DNA from: Clostridiales bacterium
GTDB taxonomy: Bacteria > Bacillota > Clostridia > Christensenellales > Borkfalkiaceae
NCBI GenBank assembly: GCA_015069495.1
Contig: SVIN01000005.1
Location: 22,203-86,202 of the forward strand
Reading direction: 5' to 3'
Length of the DNA: 64,000 nt
Shown here: piece by piece, positions 42,859 through 50,929 of the stretch
How positions within the stretch are numbered: the stretch's first letter is position 1
How the letters are laid out: each line of letters starts with the position of its first letter
The notes under the pieces: model-generated
The model's database searches: none
What the model was told of the DNA's origin: nothing
Seen by the model: the letters and a program-made list of their open reading frames with translations, nothing else
Position numbers and translations under genes: made by a program

Positions 42859-44050
42859 AATCCACGTAAAAAACACAGTTCGGTATTATTTGTTGTTGAT
42901 TTTTTTTCTTTCGGCGTTGTTTTTCAGCAACGATTTCGGTTCGACTGACGTGCAAAAAACAGCCATCGTTGTGGCGATGGGGATTGACCGTGAGGATAGC
43001 ACTTTTATCGTCACCACGCAAATCGCCGTCCCGCAATCTTCCAAACAGGAAACTTCCACCCAATCGGTGCAAATTGTCAGCCGTGGGAAAACGGTGGGCG
43101 AAGCCTTGGAAGAAATCAACGCGAAAACGGGTTGGTATCCAAAATTGGTGTTCTGCGATTTGATTATTCTTGGTGAAACCGCCAAAAATGCGGACGTCTT
43201 CGATTGTCTGGATTTTTTTCTGCGCAACGAATATCTCACCGACGATTGTCAGCTTGCCGTGTTCGACGGTAAAGCCAAGGATCTGCTCAATACCAGCGCA
43301 CTCATCGATCCGTCCAGTTCGTCCGCGATGAAAAAGGTTTTGTCCTCGCATGCCGAGCGAGTGGGGACGGTGATGCCGAACACCTTACGAGAATTTTCCA
43401 TTGGGTATTTCAGTGAAAGTAAAAGCGGGTATTTGCCCATCCTAAAAACCGAACCGCAACAAGAAAATATCGGCGCGCAGACAACTTCCACAGCCAACGA
43501 AAGTTCTGACAACGGAAAAAACACCAAGGAAAGCGCAGATAAACCTGTATTCAGTGCACGGGAAACTGCCTTGTTTGTAGGCGGGCGTTGGGTGGAAACC
43601 CTGACCGCTGAAGAAACCTTCGCTATCTCTGCCGTCTTGTCAAAATTACGCCTCGCGTCCTACTCGGTGAATGGTGAGGAGCAAAGCTGTACGTTGAATA
43701 TACGGCGAAACTCCCCCAAAATCCAATTAAAAACATGGGGTCAGAATGGTTTTTCTTTACAGGTGGAAGTGGTAATGACCGCAGGAATTTTCGATTATTC
43801 CGCGTCGCAACCCATCGACCAAATCGCGGATGCAGGCGACGTACCGAAAAATTTTTTCAACCTTGCGGAAAAGATTTTATCAAGTGAAATCGAGCGCACT
43901 TTTGAAAAATGCCGTGCAGTCAATTGCGACGTTTTTGGCGTACGCGAACGATTGGTTAAATATGAAAAACGCAAACTTCGGAAAAAACAAGATACCGCCT
44001 TTCAAGATACCCGTATCGAGGTAAAAGTGCATTTCCAAAACGTCCGCTAA
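42851..44050 (+). CDS. gerC: Spore germination protein, Ger(x)C family subunit
   Basis: A 399-residue C subunit of the germinant receptor, recognised by VVAMGIDREDSTFIVTTQIA, SRGKTVGEALEEINAKTG, PKLVFCDLIILGE and the C-terminal domain with SSEIERTFEKCRA. Family members are lipoproteins, but here the N-terminal hydrophobic segment (YYLLLIFFLSALFFSNDFG) has no cysteine, so the lipobox is missing and the protein would be anchored by an uncleaved signal. A Ser/Thr/Lys-rich linker lies at about 200-235. Confidence 0.88.
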   Translation: MRKIHVKNTVRYYLLLIFFLSALFFSNDFGSTDVQKTAIVVAMGIDREDSTFIVTTQIAVPQSSKQETSTQSVQIVSRGKTVGEALEEINAKTGWYPKLVFCDLIILGETAKNADVFDCLDFFLRNEYLTDDCQLAVFDGKAKDLLNTSALIDPSSSSAMKKVLSSHAERVGTVMPNTLREFSIGYFSESKSGYLPILKTEPQQENIGAQTTSTANESSDNGKNTKESADKPVFSARETALFVGGRWVETLTAEETFAISAVLSKLRLASYSVNGEEQSCTLNIRRNSPKIQLKTWGQNGFSLQVEVVMTAGIFDYSASQPIDQIADAGDVPKNFFNLAEKILSSEIERTFEKCRAVNCDVFGVRERLVKYEKRKLRKKQDTAFQDTRIEVKVHFQNVR

Positions 44051-44072
44051 ATAATTTATGCATACTTTTGTC

Positions 44073-44491
44073 TGTGGATAACTGTGGATAACTTTTTACT
44101 TTTTTAGAGAATAAACAAACGTTTGTGGATAAACCTATCATTTTTTCACAATTTTATGTCATTTTACAAGATTTTTAATTAAAAAAACGAATTTTATGCC
44201 TATTATCCACAGAAAAAAGATTTATTTTTATTGTTTATTTATTAACTATTTGTAAGAGTTATCCACAGAAAAACGCCTATTTTTTACACTTTATACCCTA
44301 AAAATCCTTTATTTTATATTTTTTGCGTAGTGTTGGTGAATAAGTTATCCACAGAAAATATTTATTTTCAGTGGACAACCTTTTTCTATCCACATTTTGG
44401 AAAAAATAAGGTGGATTTCGTCATTGTATAAATGTATATTCGAAGAATTTTTGCATAATTCGACAAAAAACAACCAAATATTTGTGGATAA
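44073..44491. other. oriC: Candidate replication origin: cluster of seven perfect DnaA boxes
   Basis: Perfect TTATCCACA boxes (either strand) at 44073, 44083, 44124, 44213, 44259, 44345 and 44483 (start positions), plus near-matches such as CTATCCACA at 44385. Between them are AT-rich tracts (e.g. 44221-44250) that could unwind. No gene lies between 44051 and 44868. dnaA is not adjacent, which is unusual for Firmicutes, but such a density is otherwise hard to explain. Confidence 0.65.
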
Positions 44492-44810
44492 TTTTTCAGA
44501 TATTTTTCTTTGCGTATATCTTTTTTTCGGTATATTGTTGATAACTTTTTATACTTATCTGCATGCATAGGCCTTGTTTAAAGGAAAACCTTTCTTTACA
44601 ATTATAATTGTACACCATGCTGTGACGAAAGCAGAGATACACCCTAAAAGTTTAAAAGTTTTTGGGGTATATGTCACTATCGCGTGGTTTTAATCATCCG
44701 CGTGTACAACCTCTCTTCGCTGACATTGTATTACTTTTATTTATTCTTCCCGCACCTATTCACTATTCACTCTTACCTTTTCACTTTTTATCGTGGTTTT
44801 ATTATACAAA

Positions 44811-44840
44811 AAAACAGCTCCCCGCAAGGGAAGCTGTTTT
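44811..44840 (-). terminator. Terminator of cvpA
   Basis: AAAACAGCT-CCC / GGG-AAGCTGTTTT hairpin. The stretch 44500-44810 to its left holds no gene; it includes CACTATTCACTCTTACC-type simple repeats like those at 19240. Confidence 0.8.
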
Positions 44841-44868
44841 ACGTACTTTCTATAAAATTTTTATGTTA

Positions 44869-45585
44869 TTACAAGAACCAACCAAGCATACTTACGATGG
44901 GGTTGTGGTTGTAAAGAAGTTTCAAAATCAAACTGCTGTTGAAGAATTCGGTGATTGCAGGGGAAGGAATCAACGCCAGGATAGACATCACAAGGCTGAT
45001 AACAAAAATCCCTTCGATAAAACCAACCGCCATACCCAAGATACGGTTCAACTTATCCAACAAACCGATTTTTTCGGTAAGTTTGGTGAAGAACTTACGC
45101 AAGATGAATATGATAATTTTGAACAAAAAGAACAGTATAACACCCGCAATCAACGAGGTGAGCAATTCACCAAAGGTTGCGCCAACCAAGGAAGCAAGCG
45201 TTGTGCCTTCAGGGATATCTACGCCTACATACTTTTTCGCAACCAACGTCGCGATGACGGCTGACATTTTTTCGGTTGACAGCAACATATCCAAATCATT
45301 CTTTCCACCAAGGACAATATCAAATCCAGTGATTTTCGAAAGCGTGTTGGTAAAAGTTTCCGTCAGCGAAGCTTCCACCCCAAACAGCCCGCCTGTAAGC
45401 GAGGCGAACACCCCTGCTAAAGAAACAGCGGCAAACAAAGCGACAATGCTGGATACAAAACTGAAAAATACGTTGATAAATCCGCGCTTCGCACAAATAA
45501 ATACAAACAAGAATAAACCGACAAGTATAACGATATCCAATATATAACCCGTAGGACCTGCCGATAATAAATTCGACGTAATCAT
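44869..45585 (-). CDS. CvpA family membrane protein
   Basis: A 238-residue protein with four to five hydrophobic segments; the CvpA pattern is LDIVILVGLFLFVFICAKRGFINVFFSF at about 16-43 and the C-terminal GLLDKLNRILGMAVGFIEG (given in parts). An insertion at about 65-115 enlarges the first outer loop compared with the 165-residue E. coli CvpA. The family is linked to colicin V production, envelope homeostasis and purine regulation, but its mechanism is unknown. GGAGA precedes the ATG. Confidence 0.85.
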   Translation of the reverse strand: MITSNLLSAGPTGYILDIVILVGLFLFVFICAKRGFINVFFSFVSSIVALFAAVSLAGVFASLTGGLFGVEASLTETFTNTLSKITGFDIVLGGKNDLDMLLSTEKMSAVIATLVAKKYVGVDIPEGTTLASLVGATFGELLTSLIAGVILFFLFKIIIFILRKFFTKLTEKIGLLDKLNRILGMAVGFIEGIFVISLVMSILALIPSPAITEFFNSSLILKLLYNHNPIVSMLGWFL

Positions 45586-45737
45586 ATATATCTCTCCTTA
45601 TTATTTTTATAACTGTGCCTATTATATCATATATGTATAAAATTTTCAACCTATTTTCGAAAAAAACTTTTGTTTTTTTAGGTTTATTTTTGCCCGATTT
45701 TGGCAATATTCAAACAAATCATCGAGGTGTAAATGAT

Positions 45738-46343
45738 ATGGAGTACGCTTTTCATATATATAATAAGTTGGCAACAGACGGAGTTTCCATGGCAACGGAT
45801 AAACTGTTAAATGGTAAAATAATGGGGGCAGGTATGCGTTCACCGTCAAAAATCGATTGGAAAAACCAACCTCCCGTCATTGTTTGTATTGGCAGCGACC
45901 TTGCCATCGGGGACAGTTTAGGCCCCATTGTGGGGTCCATGTTAAAATTCAAAACGCAGGGCTTGGGTGTATTTTTATACGGTACGCTCGCCGCACCCAT
46001 CACCGCAAAAGAAATCCGATACATGCGTACTTTTTTACAAGAAACGCACAAAGACAGTCCCATTATCGCCGTGGATGCGGCGGTGGGAGAGGCAGGGGAT
46101 ATCGGGTTGATAAAATTACACGACGCGCCCATGATGCCGGGTGCGGGCGCAAACAAACAACTTGGCGCGCTTGGAGATATCTCCATCATGGGGATTGTTG
46201 CGGAAAAATCCATCGGTAATTACGGTTTGCTCAATACTACCCGGTTAAACTTAGTTTATTCTATGTCGGAAATTATTTCGGACGGTCTATCCGCGCTTTT
46301 ATGGGAACGCTGCGAACGAAAAAATATGCAAAAACAAGCGTAA
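45738..46343 (+). CDS. yyaC: Sporulation protein YyaC (GPR-like protease family)
   Basis: A 201-residue member of the DUF1256/YyaC family, related to the spore protease GPR. Family blocks are PPVIVCIGSDLAIGDSLGPI, GTLAAPITAKEI, IIAVDAAVGEAGDIG, PGAGANKQLGALGDISIMG and NTTRLNLVYSM. Start at 45738 with GAGGTG; the longer frame from 45615 is not supported. A copy of motif C lies in codons 29-35. The gene is divergent from cvpA. Expected to act in developing spores. Confidence 0.92.
   Translation: MEYAFHIYNKLATDGVSMATDKLLNGKIMGAGMRSPSKIDWKNQPPVIVCIGSDLAIGDSLGPIVGSMLKFKTQGLGVFLYGTLAAPITAKEIRYMRTFLQETHKDSPIIAVDAAVGEAGDIGLIKLHDAPMMPGAGANKQLGALGDISIMGIVAEKSIGNYGLLNTTRLNLVYSMSEIISDGLSALLWERCERKNMQKQA
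45824..45841 (+). repeat. Motif C copy inside yyaC
   Basis: GGGGGCAGGTATGCGTTC within the N-terminal coding part of yyaC; it encodes GAGMRS in that frame. Confidence 0.65.
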
Positions 46344-46348
46344 AATTG

Positions 46349-46378
46349 TTGACAATAGATATATTTTTTTGATATACT
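46349..46378 (+). promoter_or_regulatory. Promoter of queT
   Basis: TTGACA (46349-46354), 18-base spacer, TATACT (46373-46378). Confidence 0.75.
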
Positions 46379-46384
46379 TGTCAA

Positions 46385-46445
46385 AGTCGGAAGGTTTTCG
46401 GAAAACACTTCCGCGGGGAAACACCCCATTAAAAAAACCGAGGTA
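46385..46445 (+). promoter_or_regulatory. Structured queT leader, candidate preQ1 riboswitch
   Basis: After the promoter come a long stem (CGGAAG / CTTCCG with GTTTTC / GAAAAC inside), a GGGG / CCCC hairpin and an A-rich tail TTAAAAAAACCGAGG that contains the ribosome-binding site. An A-rich tail next to a hairpin and queT-type targets are features of preQ1 riboswitches, but the loop does not match class I clearly. Confidence 0.4.
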
Positions 46446-46451
46446 TCACAA

Positions 46452-46988
46452 ATGAACAGTTTCTTCACGACAAAACGACTTTGTCGCGCAGGGATCATCG
46501 CGGCGTTGTACGTTGCGTTGACCTATGCGTTTGCGCCCCTCGCTTACGGACCTTTCCAGATCCGTCCTGCGGAGGCTTTTTGTATTTTACCCCTCTTTTT
46601 TCCTGAAGCAGTCCCAGCCTTGTATATCGGCTGTATGCTGTCGAATTTGGCTTCGCCATACCTATTCTACGATGTATTTATAGGGTCGTTGGCGACGCTT
46701 TTAGCGGCATTCACCTCATACCTGGTAGGTAGGTTTTTAAAAAAAGAGCCCTTGCGTTTGATTGTCGGCGGATTTTTCCCCGTCCTGTTCAACGCAGTGA
46801 TTATCCCCCTAATCATTGTATTTTTATGCGGGGGAGCGGAAGGATATACATCGACTTCTTTGGCATATTTTTCCTTTATGGGATCGATTGCTTTAACGGA
46901 AGCCGTATGGGTTTACGGGCTTGGTTCACCGTTGTATTACACCTTACAACGTTTACAAAAACGCAGCGCGTTTGACTTCTTCCGTTGA
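46452..46988 (+). CDS. queT: QueT transporter family protein
   Basis: A 178-residue integral membrane protein with about five segments, the S component of an ECF transporter thought to import queuosine precursors. The family word is YVALTYAFAPLAYGPFQIRPAEAFCILPLFFPEAVPALYIGC, seen here as YGPFQIRPAEA and LFFPEAVPALYIGC, plus PVLFNAVIIP. Start at 46452 with GAGGT. A structured leader suggests control by preQ1. Energy-coupling subunits are elsewhere. Confidence 0.92.
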   Translation: MNSFFTTKRLCRAGIIAALYVALTYAFAPLAYGPFQIRPAEAFCILPLFFPEAVPALYIGCMLSNLASPYLFYDVFIGSLATLLAAFTSYLVGRFLKKEPLRLIVGGFFPVLFNAVIIPLIIVFLCGGAEGYTSTSLAYFSFMGSIALTEAVWVYGLGSPLYYTLQRLQKRSAFDFFR

Positions 46989-47063
46989 TATCATTGTAAA
47001 TAAATACTAGGCTTACATCTAAAGCTATTTACCACCAGTATATCTGGTTGTTACTGCATAAAG

Positions 47064-47089
47064 AAAACCACTCTCACGAGTGGTTTTTT
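47064..47089 (-). terminator. Terminator of the jag-side operon
   Basis: AAAACCACTC / GAGTGGTTTT hairpin downstream of the jag stop at 47105. Confidence 0.85.
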
Positions 47090-47104
47090 CGTTTACTTTT
47101 CGTC

Positions 47105-48052
47105 TTACTTATCCTCGTTGTTGCTGTTACCGAGGAAGATACCGAAGAAATCATTATTTGCTTTCAAGGTCGTACCGCCGCCGTTACCGCCTGCGGGTTT
47201 TCTGTCACGGTTGTAGGGTTTCTTGTTGTAACCGCCCTTATTACCGCCGTTGTATTTACCGCCTTTACCGCCACGGTTGTAACCGCGATCGTTTCTGCCG
47301 CGTCTGTCTCTGTCATTACGAGCTTCAATTGCGGGCGCGTTGGGATCTTCCAAATTGTCAGGGATAATCACGATATAACGGTTGGGTTCTTTGCCTTCGC
47401 TCTGGGTGGAAACACCTTCAAATTCGGACAAAGCCGCGTGCATAATTCTTCTTTCATAGGGGTTCATGGGTTCAAGTTTAATCTTCTTACCCAAACGAAT
47501 TGCCTTTTGCGCCAAGTTTTCGGACAACTTATTCAAAGTTGCTTCGCGGTTTTCGCGATAGTTTTCACAATCCACAACAACGCGCTTGTAATCGTCTCTG
47601 CCTGTGTTTGCAACCGCACCTGCGAGGGTTTGGATTGCATCCAACATTGCGCCGTGTTTGCCGATGATGGACGTAGTGTTTGCCGCCGTAACGTTGATCT
47701 CTACCTTTTCGCCTTCGGAAACCAATTCGGTGCAAGCCGTAATATTCAACAATTTGAACAAACCTTCCAAGAAAACAACCGTTCTTTCACCATCGGTTGC
47801 ATCAGCAGTGCAAGCGGGACAAGGCTTTTCAACCTTTGCTTCTTCCGTTTTCACTTCTGCTGTTGCTTCAACCTTTACTTCCGCTGTTTCTTTCGCAGCG
47901 ATTTCTACGCGCGCTTTGATGGAGCCGAACAATTTCTTTTTACCTTCTTCCAATACGCGTACGTCCGCTTGTTCTGCGGTCAACCCCAGCTCTTTCAGCC
48001 CGTTTTCAACGGCTTCTTCTACCGTTTTTCCTGTAAATTCCTTATAATTCAT
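47105..48052 (-). CDS. khpB: RNA-binding protein KhpB (Jag)
   Basis: A 315-residue protein: Jag_N domain at 1-52 (EFTGKTVEEAVENGLKELGL), linker with a CPAC pair, a KH domain with IIGKHGAMLDAIQTL, and an R3H domain with RRIMHAALSEFEGVSTQSEG. Beyond the usual end it has about 70 residues rich in Gly, Arg, Asn and Tyr (RRGRNDRGYNRGGKGGKYNGG), an RGG-like RNA-binding tail. KhpB binds many transcripts in Firmicutes and affects cell elongation. It is downstream of yidC, as usual. Confidence 0.93.
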   Translation of the reverse strand: MNYKEFTGKTVEEAVENGLKELGLTAEQADVRVLEEGKKKLFGSIKARVEIAAKETAEVKVEATAEVKTEEAKVEKPCPACTADATDGERTVVFLEGLFKLLNITACTELVSEGEKVEINVTAANTTSIIGKHGAMLDAIQTLAGAVANTGRDDYKRVVVDCENYRENREATLNKLSENLAQKAIRLGKKIKLEPMNPYERRIMHAALSEFEGVSTQSEGKEPNRYIVIIPDNLEDPNAPAIEARNDRDRRGRNDRGYNRGGKGGKYNGGNKGGYNKKPYNRDRKPAGGNGGGTTLKANNDFFGIFLGNSNNEDK

Positions 48053-48101
48053 TATTTTCTCCTATGCCGACTGTCGGCTAAATTATTCTCTCTTATCTAA
48101 A

Positions 48102-49553
48102 TTATTCAGTTTTATCGTCTTTATTTTTCTTTTCCTTGGAGCTTTGCGCAGACTCTTTTCCTGCTTGTTTTGCCGCTTCAATGCGGGACAAAGTACGGTT
48201 ATCCATCTTGGTCGTGGTAATCGTGTTGGATTCCTTTTCCAATTTGCTGTCTACAAATTTATTGATAATCAGGGTAGAAAGCAACGAGAAAATGTTGCTG
48301 GTGATCATGTAGATGGAGAATGCGGAACTGTACATAAACGAGAAAATCGCAAACATACCCGTCATCATAACCAACATCATTTTTTGTTGCGAAGCGCCCT
48401 GACCGTCTACGGTCGAGAACTGCTGTTGTTCTTTCTGCGAACGCATGGTAACGAACTGTTGCAACAAAATCGTACCGATGGAAAGGGCAATCAAGATAAA
48501 GTAACCGTTTGCCTGCTCTTTCTGTACGGTCAATTTTGCCGTGATTTCATCATAGGTAGTTGATTTATAAACGTTGGTAACACCGCTTTCGTTAATTTGG
48601 GTAAGCGTTTTATTGTCACCATTTACGTTGAATTCTTCACGCTTTGCTTCCATTTCGAACGTAGCATAATCACAAACGGGGTGCTTATAACTTGCGTCCG
48701 TCATCCAAATGTTTTTAATCCAAAGGAATTTGGTGTTTTTCTCAACGCCGTTTTCTGAATTGTAATATTTAAGAACCGCTTCTTGACCGATGTTGATGAA
48801 GTATTTACGAATCGCTTGGTCTTCTTCAAGGTCAGAATAATTCGATGTTATTTCAGCCAATTTCGCATCGCTTATCTTGGACTTATCTACGTAACAGTTG
48901 GTAAGTTTACCTTCGTCCAAAATATTTTTTACGTATGCACGGATTTGTTCTTTATCCATTGCAGAAATGTCATCCGTTGCTGTAATTTCATAATACAGGT
49001 AAGCTTCTGGTTCATTCCCGTTGTCTTTCACGGTGATAGTCGTACCGTTTACCGTAATATTGTTATCATCTTCCAAATTGGGGGTGTATTCAATAATCGC
49101 TTGCTTATAAGCCCCAACCATGCGGTTGTAATTATCAATGGTAGAGAATTGCGCATACGCGTTGAAAGCGTTGATGGCAACGATAAAGATGACCATGGAA
49201 AGAATCATGGGCAAGCAAGACGAAAACATGGAAATGCCGCTTTCTTTATACATTTCCATCAATTTTTGGTTGTACATTTGCTTATCGTTGGCGTACTGCT
49301 TTTGCAATTTTTCCATACGCTCTTTTTGGTCTTTCATTTTTTGGTTTTGCTTACGCATCGAAATACGCTGATATACGTCAAAGGGTAAAACGATGATTTT
49401 TAAGCAAAGTGAAAAAATGATGATACCAACACCAACCGTACCGACGCCTTTGATCAGCCAACTAATCAGTTTACCAATCCAGTTCAACGATACGTCGAAG
49501 GTTTGTCCGAAAAGGGGAATATTAATCCCCGCTAATAAATTCAAAAGTTCCAT
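48102..49553 (-). CDS. yidC: Membrane protein insertase YidC/Oxa1
   Basis: A 483-residue insertase that helps proteins enter the membrane with or without SecYEG. The conserved core has IISWLIKGVGTVGVGIIIFSLCLKIIVLP, KMKDQKERMEKLQKQYANDKQMYNQKLMEMYKESGISMFSSCLPMI (seen in part) and a C-terminal group around QQKMMLVMMTGMFAIFSFMYSSAFSIYM. Unlike the short Gram-positive forms (260-280 residues), a 200-residue soluble insertion (about 145-340) lies between the first two core segments. Its only upstream pairing is a weak GAGTG. A MITE-like element forms most of its 5' flank. Confidence 0.93.
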   Translation of the reverse strand: MELLNLLAGINIPLFGQTFDVSLNWIGKLISWLIKGVGTVGVGIIIFSLCLKIIVLPFDVYQRISMRKQNQKMKDQKERMEKLQKQYANDKQMYNQKLMEMYKESGISMFSSCLPMILSMVIFIVAINAFNAYAQFSTIDNYNRMVGAYKQAIIEYTPNLEDDNNITVNGTTITVKDNGNEPEAYLYYEITATDDISAMDKEQIRAYVKNILDEGKLTNCYVDKSKISDAKLAEITSNYSDLEEDQAIRKYFINIGQEAVLKYYNSENGVEKNTKFLWIKNIWMTDASYKHPVCDYATFEMEAKREEFNVNGDNKTLTQINESGVTNVYKSTTYDEITAKLTVQKEQANGYFILIALSIGTILLQQFVTMRSQKEQQQFSTVDGQGASQQKMMLVMMTGMFAIFSFMYSSAFSIYMITSNIFSLLSTLIINKFVDSKLEKESNTITTTKMDNRTLSRIEAAKQAGKESAQSSKEKKNKDDKTE

Positions 49554-49579
49554 ATTTTCACTCTAATGTTTATTTTTTT

Positions 49580-49689
49580 GGCTATGTCACAGAGAATGGT
49601 TGGTTTTAGCATTAAGCAATGACGAGAAAAATACACAGTATTTCACAGGATTTTTCCGTCAAAAATCAACCAAGTGATGTGACAAAGCC
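49580..49689. repeat. MITE-like element E2 (110 bp)
   Basis: Termini GGCTATGTCACA and TGTGACAAAGCC are a 12-bp imperfect terminal inverted repeat, and the inside (GGTTGGTTTTAGCATTAAG... to ...CCGTCAAAAATCAACC) can fold into one long hairpin. It lies 27 bases upstream of yidC, in the same relative orientation as the copy upstream of rlmI. Confidence 0.8.
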
Positions 49690-49748
49690 TTTTTTTAGGC
49701 GATAACGCCCAACGAAAAGGGTATCTTTCCACCTTTTTTAATGGTCGC

Positions 49749-50075
49749 TTATATCAGCCAACGCCGTTTGAAATACGCTTCCGGCGCAGGGTTATACCCG
49801 CCCTTTGTCCAAGGGTGGCAACGTAAGATACGGCACGCACCCATCAATATCCCTAAAACCACACCGCGGTTGTTGATACACTCTAAAGTATATTGTGAGC
49901 AAGTGGGGCGGAATTTACATTGATGTTGGGATAAATGCCGTTGATAAAAGAGAATAAGGCGCATACAAAGTATCTTCAAAAAGGGTTTGAACACTGCTTT
50001 TCGAAGATAACGCCAATTGCTTACGAATATGGCTGAAAACACCACGCTTACAGTTTCTCTTTTTGGATAATCCAT
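49749..50075 (-). CDS. yidD: Membrane protein insertion efficiency factor YidD
   Basis: A small membrane-associated protein with the family core CKFRPTCSQYTLECINNRG, GACRILRCHPWTKGGYNP. It is 108 residues from the start at 50075 (which overlaps the rnpA end by 28 bases) or 71 residues from an internal ATG at 49964; YidD is normally 70-85 residues, and neither start has a strong ribosome-binding site. Position between rnpA and yidC is the classic order. Confidence 0.88.
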   Translation of the reverse strand: MDYPKRETVSVVFSAIFVSNWRYLRKAVFKPFLKILCMRLILFYQRHLSQHQCKFRPTCSQYTLECINNRGVVLGILMGACRILRCHPWTKGGYNPAPEAYFKRRWLI

Positions 50076-50365
50076 CTTAATTGCTTTTCAAAATTTTTAA
50101 CCGAGTATTCTTCGCAGACTTTGGGGATTAACACAATCGCATAAGTACCTTGCATATCGCCTTGTACCGCGCGAAAAGCTTCCCTCAATAATCGTTTAAT
50201 GCGGTTTCTTTGCACACTCTTACCATGTTTTTTTCCTACGGAAATCCCCATTGTCATTTTCTCGCTGGAGCGATAGACAATGGACAACGAGGCGGTGTGT
50301 GCGCGCTTTCCTTTGTGGAAAAGTTTTTGAAAATCCGCTTGTTTTTTTAATCGATTGTATTGCAT
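50048..50365 (-). CDS. rnpA: Ribonuclease P protein component
   Basis: A 105-residue basic protein that binds the catalytic RNase P RNA to mature tRNA 5' ends. The N-terminus MQYNRLKKQADFQKLFHKGK and the RNR motif SVGKKHGKSVQRNRIKRLLREAF are complete. The start at 50365 has AGGAGA; the frame remains open upstream to a TTG at 50500, adding 45 Lys-rich residues, which is possible but not preferred. It is downstream of rpmH. Confidence 0.95.
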   Translation of the reverse strand: MQYNRLKKQADFQKLFHKGKRAHTASLSIVYRSSEKMTMGISVGKKHGKSVQRNRIKRLLREAFRAVQGDMQGTYAIVLIPKVCEEYSVKNFEKQLRWIIQKEKL

Positions 50366-50489
50366 CGCCGCGGATCTCCTTTTCGCTTTTTTTACGCATT
50401 TAACCAAAGTTATATAATCCGAACCCGCTTTAAAGCCGTTTTTTGCTCTTTTTGGCTTGCCGTCCTTACAATACTTCGGTTTTTTTAAT

Positions 50490-50517
50490 ATAACAAGCAA
50501 ATAAATTTGCTTGTTAT
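50490..50517. repeat. Palindrome in the rpmH-rnpA gap
   Basis: ATAACAAGCAAAT / ATTTGCTTGTTAT, a 13-bp stem with a 2-base loop. No T run follows on either strand, so it is more likely an RNA processing or stability element than a terminator. A strong AAAGGAGAGG lies next to it (minus strand) without a clear ORF except a 14-codon TTG-started frame. Confidence 0.5.
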
Positions 50518-50613
50518 AAAAAATGGCAAATCCTCTCCTTTAAGGCAAAGGAAAGGAATTTTGTCAAATACTCTTATCTGTTTTTAATTCTTCTTGAAAA
50601 GGTCGCCCAGTGA

Positions 50614-50748
50614 TTAGTGGGTCAATCTCTTTCTGCCTTTGTTGCGACGACGCTTCAATACGTTTCTGCCAGCCGTCGTAGCCATTCTCTTACGGAAACC
50701 ATGTACCTTGCTCTTCTGTCTCTTTTTGGGTTGATAAGTTCTTTTCAT
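50614..50748 (-). CDS. rpmH: 50S ribosomal protein L34
   Basis: A 44-residue ribosomal protein: [19 protein letters not shown]... ending [10 protein letters not shown], the complete family sequence. GGAGAAAG precedes the ATG at 50748. It lies between dnaN and rnpA on the same strand; in most Firmicutes dnaA and the origin would be immediately upstream of it in the opposite direction. Confidence 0.97.
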   Translation of the reverse strand: MKRTYQPKKRQKSKVHGFRKRMATTAGRNVLKRRRNKGRKRLTH

Positions 50749-50929
50749 AATACTTTCTCCTGTATTTGGTTTTTTTCTTTTTCGTTTTTTGGTGGTTGCT
50801 AAGTTTTATCCTTTAGCAACTTTTTCATTATATCGCAAAAACGCAAAGTCCGTCAAGCGATTTTAAGGCTTTTTTCTTTTTCTTTCGTGTGTTTTGCGTA
50901 AATTTTTTAAGGTTTTAACCTTTCAAGGC

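Noticed and set aside
44051..44868. ORFs in the origin candidate (e.g. 44386-44568, 44662-45264)
   Set aside because: No ribosome-binding sites, low-complexity or antisense to cvpA.
47048..48100. 350-residue ORF on the plus strand
   Set aside because: Antisense shadow of jag (khpB).
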